Shown here one piece after another: positions 1 through 6,471 of a stretch of DNA of 10,672 bases (position 1 is the stretch's first letter; the number at the start of each line of letters is the position of its first letter). Below the pieces are notes generated by a model. That model did not search any database, had not been told where the DNA came from, and worked only from the letters and a program-made list of their open reading frames with translations. This DNA comes from Candidatus Omnitrophota bacterium (GTDB lineage: Bacteria > Omnitrophota > Gorgyraeia > Gygaellales > Profunditerraquicolaceae): the NCBI GenBank assembly GCA_020052635.1, contig JAGVOR010000022.1, positions 1-10,672 on the forward strand, read 5' to 3'. The translations under genes were made by a program, and so were the position numbers.

Positions 1-723
1 GCTACCGGCTTTCCGATTGCTAAAATTGCCGCTAAACTTGCCGTAGGCTATACTCTGGATGAAATTCCTAATGATATCACCCGGCTGACTCCTGCCTGTT
101 TTGAGCCGGCGATCGACTACTGCGTAGTTAAAATCCCCCGCTTTACCTTCGAGAAATTTACTCAAGCGGAAAACACTCTGGGGGTATCGATGAAAAGCGT
201 AGGAGAAGCCATGGCCATCGGCCGCACCTTTAAAGAAGCACTGCAGAAAGGCCTCAGGGCCCTGGAACTTAAAAAATTCGGCTTAGAGAGCCTGCTTTTT
301 AAAAACCTCCCGGAAGCCAAGGTGGATAATGAAATTAGAGAGCAGATTTGCGGGAAACTCAGGCTTCCCAATGCCGAAAGAATTTTTTATATCGGAGATG
401 CTTTTCGCGCCGGATTGGATATCGAAGAGGTGCATAATCTAACGAAGATCGACCGCTGGTTTCTGTATAATATAAAAGAAATTATCGATTGTGAAAGAGA
501 GTTGTTTAAAAATAAACATCAACTGGGCGCTTCGCTTTTGAAGAAAGCTAAGGAATACGGTTTTAGCGATAAGCAGTTGAGCCGGATTCTATCTTTAAGC
601 GAAACCGAAATCTATAATTTGAGAAAATCGTTTAATATTATTCCGGATTTTAAGTTAGTGGATACCTGCGCGGCCGAATTTATGGCCCATACTCCTTATT
701 TCTACTCTACTTACGATAAATAA
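1..723 (+). CDS. carB: Carbamoyl-phosphate synthase large subunit, 3' part of an N-terminal-half gene (5' end outside window)
   Basis: Frame 1 is open from the first base and encodes 240 residues of CarB, which makes carbamoyl phosphate from bicarbonate, ammonia and two ATP for pyrimidine and arginine synthesis. The start reads [21 protein letters not shown], the end of the first ATP-grasp domain, followed by [37 protein letters not shown] and VDTCAAEF, which are hallmarks of the carboxyphosphate domain and the oligomerisation domain. The missing N-terminus should be about 300 residues upstream. The reading frame ends after YFYSTYDK. In one-piece CarB of about 1070 residues, the second half (GGGPNRIGQGIEFDY and so on) would begin shortly after this point, and no trace of it follows here. 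Split carB genes are known in Aquifex and methanogens, so this may be a natural half gene. Alternatively, the second half was lost at the inverted repeat that supplies the stop codon. The identity as CarB is secure; whether it is a split or truncated gene is open. Confidence 0.93.
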   Translation, partial: ATGFPIAKIAAKLAVGYTLDEIPNDITRLTPACFEPAIDYCVVKIPRFTFEKFTQAENTLGVSMKSVGEAMAIGRTFKEALQKGLRALELKKFGLESLLFKNLPEAKVDNEIREQICGKLRLPNAERIFYIGDAFRAGLDIEEVHNLTKIDRWFLYNIKEIIDCERELFKNKHQLGASLLKKAKEYGFSDKQLSRILSLSETEIYNLRKSFNIIPDFKLVDTCAAEFMAHTPYFYSTYDK

Positions 724-784
724 ATGGGGTCAGAATTATTTTTCGGGCTTTGAAACCAAGAAAAATAATTCTGACCCCATTTAT
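720..784. repeat. Perfect 25+25 bp inverted repeat at the end of carB
   Basis: The left arm (720-744) and right arm (760-784) are exact reverse complements around a 15-base spacer. The core of the left arm is ATGGGGTCAGAATTATTT. The carB stop codon (721-723) lies inside the left arm. No T-tract follows the right arm, so this is not a typical intrinsic terminator. From memory, near-identical 'TGGGGTCAGAATTATTTTT' ends flank many IS200/REP-associated Y1 transposase genes in environmental genomes. I infer a non-autonomous palindromic element of that kind; no transposase is present here. Confidence 0.9.
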
Positions 785-809
785 CTTTACAAATAGGATA
801 ACTTATAAT
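781..809 (+). promoter_or_regulatory. Candidate promoter of the DUF1846 gene
   Basis: A consensus -10 box TATAAT sits at 804-809. The -35 position (about 781-787) has only a poor match, TTATCT, and overlaps the last bases of the inverted-repeat arm. Transcription would start near 816, giving a leader of about 20 bases before the ATG at 837. If correct, the palindrome contributes part of this promoter. Confidence 0.45.
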
Positions 810-815
810 ACAATA

Positions 816-832
816 TGCCTAAATATTAGGCA
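816..832 (+). promoter_or_regulatory. Small hairpin just upstream of the DUF1846 start
   Basis: TGCCTAA-ATA-TTAGGCA is a perfect 7-bp stem with a 3-base loop. The only Shine-Dalgarno-like bases before the ATG at 837 (AGG, 828-830) are in its 3' arm, and the predicted transcript start falls at its first base. It could protect the 5' end or limit translation. This is inferred from position only. Confidence 0.4.
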
Positions 833-836
833 AAAG

Positions 837-2357
837 ATGATTAAAAAAACAGGTTTTGATAACGAAAAATATCTGAAAGATCAAACCGCCGCAATCCTCG
901 ACCGGGTGAAGAACTTTGATAATAAACTTTACTTGGAATTCGGGGGTAAGCTTTGTTTTGATTATCATGCCGCCCGGGTTCTGCCCGGTTATGACCCGAA
1001 TGTTAAAATAAGATTATTGCAGTGTTTAAAGGATAAGATCGATATCGTGCTTTCGATCTATGCCGCGGATATCGAAAAGGGCAGGGTACGCGGGGATTTC
1101 GGGATTACCTATGATGCCGCCACTTTCAAACTAATCGATGATTTGAGAAAATGGGGCTTAGATATTTTAGCGGTGGTGATTACCCGTTTTACCAATCAGC
1201 CTTCGGCGGTTATCTTTAAGAATAAACTGGAGCGCCGCGGAGTAAAGGTTTATTTGCATTATCCGATTGCGGGGTATCCGGCTGATGTGGACGCGATTAT
1301 CAGCGAAAACGGTTTCGGTAAGAATGATTATGTCGAAACTAAGAATCCGATTGTGGTGGTGACCGCTCCCGGGCCCAACAGCGGCAAATTATCCACTTGC
1401 CTGTCACAGTTATTTCATGAGCATAAGCGCGGCATCAACGCCGGGTACGCCAAATTTGAGACTTTTCCGATCTGGAACCTGCCGCTTAAACATCCGGTTA
1501 ATGTGGCTTACGAAGCCGCCACAGCCGATATCCAGGATTTTAACCTGATTGACCCTTTCCACTTGGAGAAATATTCCCAAAGTACGGTTAATTACAACCG
1601 CGACGTGGAAAGCTTTCCGATTCTTAAGCTGATGTTAAGTAGGATTTTTGCCAAAGATTTTCCGACCTATAATTCTCCGACGGACATGGGGGTTAATCGC
1701 GCCGGTTTCGGGATCGTGGATGATCAGGTGGTGGTTGAGGCGGCAAAACAGGAGTTGATCCGCCGCTACTTCCGGTATAATAGCGAGTATGTTCTGGGGA
1801 TTGAGAAAAAGGAGACCGTGGACAGGGTAGTCGCGCTGATGGAGGGCCTGGGGGTTAAGGTTACTGACCGGTTAGTAGTGGAAGTGGCCAGAGCCGCAGC
1901 AGAAGAAGCGGAAAAACGGAATAAGGGGCATGACGGGGTATTCTGCGGTGCGGCAATCCAGCTGAATAGCGGCCAGATAATTACCGGTAAGAATTCTAAT
2001 CTGATGCATGCCGCATCCAGCTTGGTGATGAATGCGCTCAAGGTCCTGGCACATATCCCGGATGAGATACTGCTCTTGAGCCCGCATGTGATCAATCAGA
2101 TTGCGAAGCTGAAAAAAGATATTTTAAAATCAGATTCAGAAAATTTAGATTTAGAAGAGTGTTTAATCGCTCTTGCCATAAGCGCTTCTGCCAGCCATAC
2201 GGCAGAGTTGGCAATGCAGAAACTGAGCCAGTTAAAGGATTGTGAAGTGCATATGACGCATATTCCTACTCCTGGAGATGAAGTGGGGTTGAAACGCTTA
2301 GGGGTAAATTTAACCACAGATGGGAAGTTTTCCTCCCGTAATCTTTTTGTAACGTAA
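837..2357 (+). CDS. DUF1846 / UPF0371 family protein of unknown function
   Basis: The 506-residue product matches the UPF0371 (DUF1846) family over its whole length, and family members are usually about 500 residues. Recognisable blocks are GFDNEKYL at 6-13, LYLEFGGKLCFDYHAARVLPG at 31-51, RGDFGITYD at 85-93, VVVTAPGPNSGK at 173-184, HEHKRGINAGYAKFETFPIW around 195-213, PVNVAYEAATAD at 220-231 and SPTDMGVN at 280-287. The segment APGPNSGKLST resembles a phosphate-binding loop, but I know of no established reaction. It appears cytoplasmic, with no signal peptide or membrane segment. I chose the ATG at 837 because the family begins at MxKKxGFDxEKYL. An in-frame TTG at 750 would start translation inside the inverted repeat and add a 29-residue tail unlike the family. 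The next gene starts four bases after the stop, so the two are probably co-transcribed. Confidence 0.92.
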   Translation: MIKKTGFDNEKYLKDQTAAILDRVKNFDNKLYLEFGGKLCFDYHAARVLPGYDPNVKIRLLQCLKDKIDIVLSIYAADIEKGRVRGDFGITYDAATFKLIDDLRKWGLDILAVVITRFTNQPSAVIFKNKLERRGVKVYLHYPIAGYPADVDAIISENGFGKNDYVETKNPIVVVTAPGPNSGKLSTCLSQLFHEHKRGINAGYAKFETFPIWNLPLKHPVNVAYEAATADIQDFNLIDPFHLEKYSQSTVNYNRDVESFPILKLMLSRIFAKDFPTYNSPTDMGVNRAGFGIVDDQVVVEAAKQELIRRYFRYNSEYVLGIEKKETVDRVVALMEGLGVKVTDRLVVEVARAAAEEAEKRNKGHDGVFCGAAIQLNSGQIITGKNSNLMHAASSLVMNALKVLAHIPDEILLLSPHVINQIAKLKKDILKSDSENLDLEECLIALAISASASHTAELAMQKLSQLKDCEVHMTHIPTPGDEVGLKRLGVNLTTDGKFSSRNLFVT

Positions 2358-2361
2358 AAAT

Positions 2362-3756
2362 ATGCCGGTTAAGATAAAATTTTTAGGAGGGGCAAAAACC
2401 GTTACCGGTTCCAGCCACCTGATTTCCGCGGGCAATACCGATATTTTATTGGATGGCGGCCTTTTTCAGGGGCGCCGCGAAGCCTTCTATAAAATTAACA
2501 CTACTTTTCATTATAACCCGCGGACGATTAAGGCGATGGTTTTATCGCATGCGCATATCGACCATTGCGGCAATATTCCCAATTTGATCAAGCAGGGATT
2601 ACGTTGTAAGATTTATACTACTTCCGCTACCAAGGACCTGGCCGACCTGATGCTGGTAGATTCCGGCAAGATCCAGGAAGAAGATGTGCGTTATGTAAAT
2701 AAAATTAATCGCCGCTTGAACCTGCCTTTGCGTAAGCCGTTGTATACCGCTAAAGAAGCTTCTAAGAGTACCCGGATTTTCCGTTCGATTTCCTACAATC
2801 AGAAATTTTGTATTGCTAAAGACATCTATGCGACGATTGTCGATGCCGGGCATATTTTAGGATCAGGGATTGTAATTTTAGATATCAAAGATGGGCAGCG
2901 TACTTTACGCTTAGGGTACGCGGTTGATTTGGGCAGAAAGAACCTGCCGCTTTTGAATAATCCGGTGATTCCCAAAGGGCTGGATTATTTAATTTTAGAA
3001 TCTACTTACGGGGGCAGGCTCCATCGCCCAATCGATGAAGCGCAGTCAAAATTAAGGGAAGCAATCAGCCGGGCAGTGAGAAGGGGAGGCAAGGTACTGA
3101 TTCCTTCTTTTACCCTGGAGCGCACCCAGGAGGTGATTTATTTCCTGAATGAATTGCTTAAAGAAAAAATTATTCCCTCGGTGCCGATTTATGTGGATAG
3201 CCCGTTGGCCACCAACATTACCGATTTATTCAAATATCATTTGGATTTTTTAAATGAAAAAACCCGCCAGGCCTTTAACCGGGGGGATAATCCGTTTGAG
3301 CTGTTGAATTTACGTTTTGTCCGGGATCAAAAGGAATCTAAATCTTTGAATATGGATAAGCGTCCGATGATCATTATTGCCGGCAGCGGGATGTGCGAGT
3401 CCGGAAGAATCCTGCATCATTTGCAGAATAATATTGAAGATTCCCGGAATATGATTTTAGTGGTCGGCTATATGGCGCAGGATACGTTGGGCAGAAGGAT
3501 TGTCGAGAAAAATCCTTTTGTTAAAATCTTCGGGGTGGAGTATGAACTTAATGCGGAAGTCGTAGTGATTAATGCCTTTTCCGGGCATGCCGACCAGGAG
3601 GAGCTTTTGGAATTTGTTTCTGGCTGCCTGCCTTTAAAAAAAGTTTTTCTGGTGCACGGTGAGCTTGAGCAATTGCAAACGCTGGCTGATATTTTAGCCA
3701 GTAAAGGCCTTGCCGTAGCGATTCCGGATAAAGACGAAGAAGTATTGCTTAATTAA
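2362..3756 (+). CDS. Beta-CASP metallo-beta-lactamase fold hydrolase, probable RNA-processing nuclease
   Basis: This 464-residue protein has the full layout of the CPSF-73/Ysh1-like branch of metallo-beta-lactamases: an N-terminal MBL half, a beta-CASP insert and a C-terminal metal-binding return. Visible metal-site residues are SHAHIDH (62-68), His164 in DAGHILGSG, Asp189 in YAVDLGR and Glu213 in ILESTYGG. The beta-CASP motifs are GSGMCESGRILHHL (341-354), His409 in FSGHADQ and His432 in VHGE. Family members act as endo- or exonucleases on RNA; the substrate here is unknown. Motif 4 usually reads SGD, and here the two residues before the Asp are Ala-Val, though the ligand Asp is kept. There is no clear ribosome-binding site four bases after the DUF1846 stop, so translation is probably coupled to that gene. 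It is not RNase J, which is longer and has a different C-terminal domain. Confidence 0.93.
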   Translation: MPVKIKFLGGAKTVTGSSHLISAGNTDILLDGGLFQGRREAFYKINTTFHYNPRTIKAMVLSHAHIDHCGNIPNLIKQGLRCKIYTTSATKDLADLMLVDSGKIQEEDVRYVNKINRRLNLPLRKPLYTAKEASKSTRIFRSISYNQKFCIAKDIYATIVDAGHILGSGIVILDIKDGQRTLRLGYAVDLGRKNLPLLNNPVIPKGLDYLILESTYGGRLHRPIDEAQSKLREAISRAVRRGGKVLIPSFTLERTQEVIYFLNELLKEKIIPSVPIYVDSPLATNITDLFKYHLDFLNEKTRQAFNRGDNPFELLNLRFVRDQKESKSLNMDKRPMIIIAGSGMCESGRILHHLQNNIEDSRNMILVVGYMAQDTLGRRIVEKNPFVKIFGVEYELNAEVVVINAFSGHADQEELLEFVSGCLPLKKVFLVHGELEQLQTLADILASKGLAVAIPDKDEEVLLN

Positions 3757-3795
3757 GAGATTTGTGGTAATATCTTTTTTCGCTGACGATGGTCA

Positions 3796-3818
3796 ATCGA
3801 CAATAGGCTATTGTCGAT
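3796..3818. repeat. 23-bp perfect palindrome upstream of the L27 gene
   Basis: ATCGACAATAG (3796-3806) and CTATTGTCGAT (3808-3818) are exact reverse complements around one central base. With a 1-base centre it is better suited to binding a dimeric protein as DNA than to forming an RNA hairpin, although a 9-bp stem with a 5-base loop is possible. No T-tract follows on either strand. It overlaps a weak candidate -35 box, so an operator role is plausible but unproven. Confidence 0.7.
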
Positions 3819-3838
3819 GAAAAATTTAAAACTACTAT
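3811..3838 (+). promoter_or_regulatory. Weak candidate promoter for the L27 gene
   Basis: TTGTCG (3811-3816) lies 16 bases before TACTAT (3833-3838), each matching four of six consensus positions. The -35 box is in the right arm of the 3796-3818 palindrome. The 120-bp gap before L27, the only sizeable gap in the string from 837 to 5219, supports a promoter here, but the boxes are poor. Confidence 0.25.
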
Positions 3839-3876
3839 TAAAATGACTGTTTTTATGGCAGTCGGGAAGGACTTAC

Positions 3877-4125
3877 ATGATCGGTGGTTTTTCTACTCCC
3901 AAGAAAGATAAAGCGCTTAAGTCAAGCGGCGGTAAAATCGTTAAAACCGGCGAAATTCTGGTGCGCGGTGTCGATACCTATAAAGCCGGAGTGAATGTCC
4001 GGGGCCTGGGTACGCTGTTTGCGGCTTGTCCGGGTAAGGTTTATTTTACGCGTAAAAAAACCAGCCACGGAAAGTTACGCACCTTTGTGAATGTGGCGCC
4101 CAAAGCCCAAACCGCTAAGAAATAA
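3877..4125 (+). CDS. rpmA: Divergent 50S ribosomal protein L27 (bL27)
   Basis: The 82-residue product aligns with bL27 from the GG-x-VK-x-G motif onward: SSGGKIVKTGEILVRG (16-31), then YKAGVNVRGLGTLFAACPGKVYFTRKK, matching the canonical pattern GGQxVxAGxIIVRQRGTxxxPGxNVxxGxDxTLFAxxxGxVxF. L27 sits at the peptidyl-transferase centre of the large subunit. The N-terminal tail is unusual: the canonical AHKKGGGSTxNGRDS is replaced by a shorter MIGGFSTPKKDKALK. The start is well fixed, because a strong site (GGGAAGGA, 3864-3871) lies five bases upstream and an in-frame stop at 3844-3846 leaves no upstream ATG, GTG or TTG. The usual partner L21 (rplU) is not adjacent. The next gene begins two bases after the stop. 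I am fairly sure of the family. A paralogue working beside a normal L27 elsewhere cannot be excluded. Confidence 0.8.
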   Translation: MIGGFSTPKKDKALKSSGGKIVKTGEILVRGVDTYKAGVNVRGLGTLFAACPGKVYFTRKKTSHGKLRTFVNVAPKAQTAKK

Positions 4126-4127
4126 AA

Positions 4128-5219
4128 ATGACGGGTTTAGCTAAAAGCTACTCGCATCAGAAATACGCTTTAAGTATTATTGACACATTCTACTGTATAG
4201 CCCTGCTCCTGATTTTTTTAGGATCAGGGCTTTCTTTATCGCTGGAAAATCTGCTGATTGGCCTGCATCTGCCGCGTTTCGTATCGGTTGCCGCCTATTT
4301 ACTGGTAATTTCGTGTTTGTACTATTTGTTTAACCTGCCTTTTAATCTTTACTCCAGCTTTATCCTCGAGCATAAGTTTAACCTGACCCGGCAAACCCTT
4401 AAATCCTGGTTGATCGATCAATTAAAGAGCGGGATCCTGGGTTATCTGCTTTCGCTGATTTTGCTCTATTCTTTTTACTGGGTTTTAGGCAGATTCGCTC
4501 AATGGTGGTGGGTGGTAGCTGCTTGCTGCTGGATTATTTTTAGCGTCCTTCTGGCTAAGCTGGCTCCGATTTTGATCATACCTTTATTTTTTAAATATAA
4601 GAAGCTGGAAGATGAGGTTTTACGGCAAAGGATTCTTGAGCTAGCAGATAAAATGCAGGTTAAATTAATGGATGTTTTTCAGATCGATTTCAGCAAAAAG
4701 ACGCTTAAGGCTAACGCCGCTTTTACGGGGATGGGAAGCTCCCGGCGCGTACTTTTAGCTGATACCTTACAAGATAAGTATACTTATGACGAAGTGGTGA
4801 TGATCCTGGCGCATGAGTTTGCTCATTACCGGCTTAAGCATATTATCAAGCTGATCGCCTTGAATTCACTGCTCACCCTGGGGTTATTCTATCTCATCTC
4901 TAAAACCAGTGCCTATGCCCTGGGTATTTTTCGGCTGGAGTTTCTGGGGCAGCTGGCAAGTTGTCCGCTTATTTTTCTTTATTTCGTTCTGTTCGGGATT
5001 GTTTTTGCTCCGCTTGAGGCGCTTGTAAGCCGCAAATTTGAAAGGGAAGCTGACCGTTTAGCCCTTAAGGTTACCGCCGACCGGGAGGCATTTGTCAGCC
5101 TGATGGAAAAATTAGCCGCGCAAAATCTCTGTGACCGTAATCCCCATCCTTTAATCAAGTTTTTCTTCTTTGATCATCCGCCAATCGATGAGCGGATTAA
5201 GATAGCAAAGACCAATTAA
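4128..5219 (+). CDS. M48 family zinc metalloprotease, Ste24/CAAX-protease-1-like integral membrane protein
   Basis: The 363-residue protein begins with several hydrophobic segments (about 17-40, 52-75, 102-122 and 126-152) and has further ones near 243-258 and 278-298. The zinc site is HEFAH (229-233), with the third ligand probably Glu305 in FEREAD. Other Ste24-type signatures are KANAAFTGMGSSRRVLLADTL (194-214), where substrate-strand contacts lie, and the C-terminal DHPPIDERI (349-357). Family members cleave membrane-anchored or misfolded proteins at the cytoplasmic membrane. Bacterial homologues are usually described as protein quality control proteases rather than prenyl processing enzymes, and no prenylation partner is visible here. 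The gene starts two bases after the L27 stop without a clear ribosome-binding site, so it probably depends on coupling to L27 translation. Confidence 0.93.
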   Translation: MTGLAKSYSHQKYALSIIDTFYCIALLLIFLGSGLSLSLENLLIGLHLPRFVSVAAYLLVISCLYYLFNLPFNLYSSFILEHKFNLTRQTLKSWLIDQLKSGILGYLLSLILLYSFYWVLGRFAQWWWVVAACCWIIFSVLLAKLAPILIIPLFFKYKKLEDEVLRQRILELADKMQVKLMDVFQIDFSKKTLKANAAFTGMGSSRRVLLADTLQDKYTYDEVVMILAHEFAHYRLKHIIKLIALNSLLTLGLFYLISKTSAYALGIFRLEFLGQLASCPLIFLYFVLFGIVFAPLEALVSRKFEREADRLALKVTADREAFVSLMEKLAAQNLCDRNPHPLIKFFFFDHPPIDERIKIAKTN

Positions 5220-5220
5220 C

Positions 5221-5292
5221 TTAGCGGGACCCGTCTTGGACTGTTTCTCGTCCGCACGGAGCGTCCTCGAAACAGTCCAAGCCACCCGCTAA
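5221..5292. repeat. 72-bp compound hairpin between convergent genes
   Basis: An outer pair, TTAGCGGG (5221-5228) and CCCGCTAA (5285-5292), encloses a perfect 13-bp pair, CTTGGACTGTTTC (5235-5247) and GAAACAGTCCAAG (5269-5281). The inner loop contains TCCG-CA-CGGA. It fills the gap between the 3' ends of the Ste24-like gene (+) and lpxB (-) and could stop or stabilise transcripts from both sides. Neither strand shows the T-tract of an intrinsic terminator, so I call it a repeat-like hairpin rather than a terminator. Confidence 0.75.
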
Positions 5293-5331
5293 ATTATATT
5301 AGCCTTTGCTATTTTTGGTAGTAGGGGTTAT

Positions 5332-6471
5332 TTATTTTTGAAGAAAATCGAGGATAAGTTTGGCGGCGCGCTCGGCAGCACCGGGCTGTCCCAGAGATTC
5401 CTTGACCGTTTTCATTTCCTGAATCATTTGTTCGGCCGCTGAAGGATTACTGAAGAGTTTGATGATCGTTTGAGCGATCATTTTTGGCCGGGCTTCGAAT
5501 TGGATGAACTCCGGGATGATTTTTCTTCCGGCGACGATGTTGACGATCCCGATATAAGGGATTTTTATCTGCGGCCGGTAAAGCAGATAATTCAAAAGGC
5601 TGGTTTTGTAAACAATTACGAAAGGCTTGCCGATAATTGCCGCTTCCAGGGTGGCGGTACCTGAGCAAACCAGGCTGGCCTGGGCAGCGCTTAGGCAGCT
5701 GTGAGTTTTTCCGTCGACAATTTTAATATCCAGAGCGAATTTTTTGCATTCTTTTTGGTAGAGTCCTGGATCCAGATTGGGGGCCTTGGCGATAATAAAT
5801 TGGGTTTGCGGGAATTGCTGCTCGATAAGTTGAGCGCTTTTGAGCATTAAGGGTAAGATCCGTTTTACTTCCTGCTTGCGCGAGCCGGGAAGCAGGGAAA
5901 TGATTTTTTTATCCGGGTTGATTCCCTGCTCCTTGAGGAACCAGGGATCCGGCGGGGCCAAAGCTATGAGGTCAATCAAAGGGTGTCCGGCATAATCCGC
6001 TTGGATTTGGTGCTTACGATAGAACTCCTCTTCGAATTTGAAAAGTACGATAATTTTTGAAATAAATTTTTTTATCAGGTTTACTCTTTTTTCCCGGGAA
6101 GCCCAAATTTGCGGGCTGACATAATAGATGACCGGAAGCTGCTTGTTGACGGCTTTGGCCAAACGCAGGTTAAAACCGGAAAAATCAACCAAAATCAGGC
6201 AATCCGGCTTACGAAGTTTAATCTGTTCTAAAACAATGTTCTTGAGTTTTAGAAATTTAGGCAGTTTTTTTAGAACATCGAAAAGCCCCATTACCGCAAG
6301 CCCTTGAATATTGTAGAAGATATCCGCCCCGGTTTTGGCTAATTCTAAACCTCCTACGCCGCTGAATTTAGCACCGGGAGAAAATTTTTGGATGTTTATT
6401 GCCAGGCTGGCGGCTAAGAGGTCTCCGGAGGGTTCCCCGCAAACAATTAAGATGTTTTTGATTTCTGCCAT
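5332..6471 (-). CDS. lpxB: Lipid-A-disaccharide synthase
   Basis: LpxB (379 residues here; the E. coli enzyme has 382) joins UDP-2,3-diacylglucosamine to lipid X, giving the lipid A disaccharide with a beta-1,6 linkage, at the inner face of the cytoplasmic membrane. Motifs include the N-terminal CGEPSGDLLA (11-20), FSGVGG, GLAVMGLFDVLKKLP, LVDFSGFNLRLAK, YYVSPQIWASREKR, AGHPLIDL, SLLPGSRKQEVKRILP and the nucleotide-sugar site CSGTATLEAAIIGKPFV. All family landmarks are present and the length is normal, so it should be functional. The ATG at 6471 lies 25 bases inside the end of the oxidoreductase gene in another frame, which indicates co-transcription and probably coupled translation; no strong ribosome-binding site is seen. 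Confidence 0.97.
   Translation of the reverse strand: MAEIKNILIVCGEPSGDLLAASLAINIQKFSPGAKFSGVGGLELAKTGADIFYNIQGLAVMGLFDVLKKLPKFLKLKNIVLEQIKLRKPDCLILVDFSGFNLRLAKAVNKQLPVIYYVSPQIWASREKRVNLIKKFISKIIVLFKFEEEFYRKHQIQADYAGHPLIDLIALAPPDPWFLKEQGINPDKKIISLLPGSRKQEVKRILPLMLKSAQLIEQQFPQTQFIIAKAPNLDPGLYQKECKKFALDIKIVDGKTHSCLSAAQASLVCSGTATLEAAIIGKPFVIVYKTSLLNYLLYRPQIKIPYIGIVNIVAGRKIIPEFIQFEARPKMIAQTIIKLFSNPSAAEQMIQEMKTVKESLGQPGAAERAAKLILDFLQK

Noticed and set aside
750..836. Upstream TTG start for the DUF1846 gene, adding 29 residues
   Set aside because: It would begin inside the inverted repeat, has no ribosome-binding site, and the added residues do not match the family, whose N-terminus fits ATG 837.
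1766..2095. Long minus-strand open frames inside the DUF1846 gene
   Set aside because: They are shadows of a well-supported gene, with no recognisable domain and no start signals.
3757..3782. Intrinsic terminator after the beta-CASP gene (T-run near 3775)
   Set aside because: The stem before the T-run is only about four A/T-rich pairs.
3845..3863. GACTG/CAGTC hairpin before the L27 ribosome-binding site
   Set aside because: Five pairs with a 9-base loop is easily found by chance.
3855..3911. Short ORF starting ATGGCAGTCGGG just before L27 as a leader peptide
   Set aside because: Eighteen codons, out of frame with L27, without its own ribosome-binding site and without an attenuator-like codon run.
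5221..5292. Integron attC site
   Set aside because: The ends do not carry the RYYYAAC/GTTRRRY core sites, and no integrase or cassette array is present.
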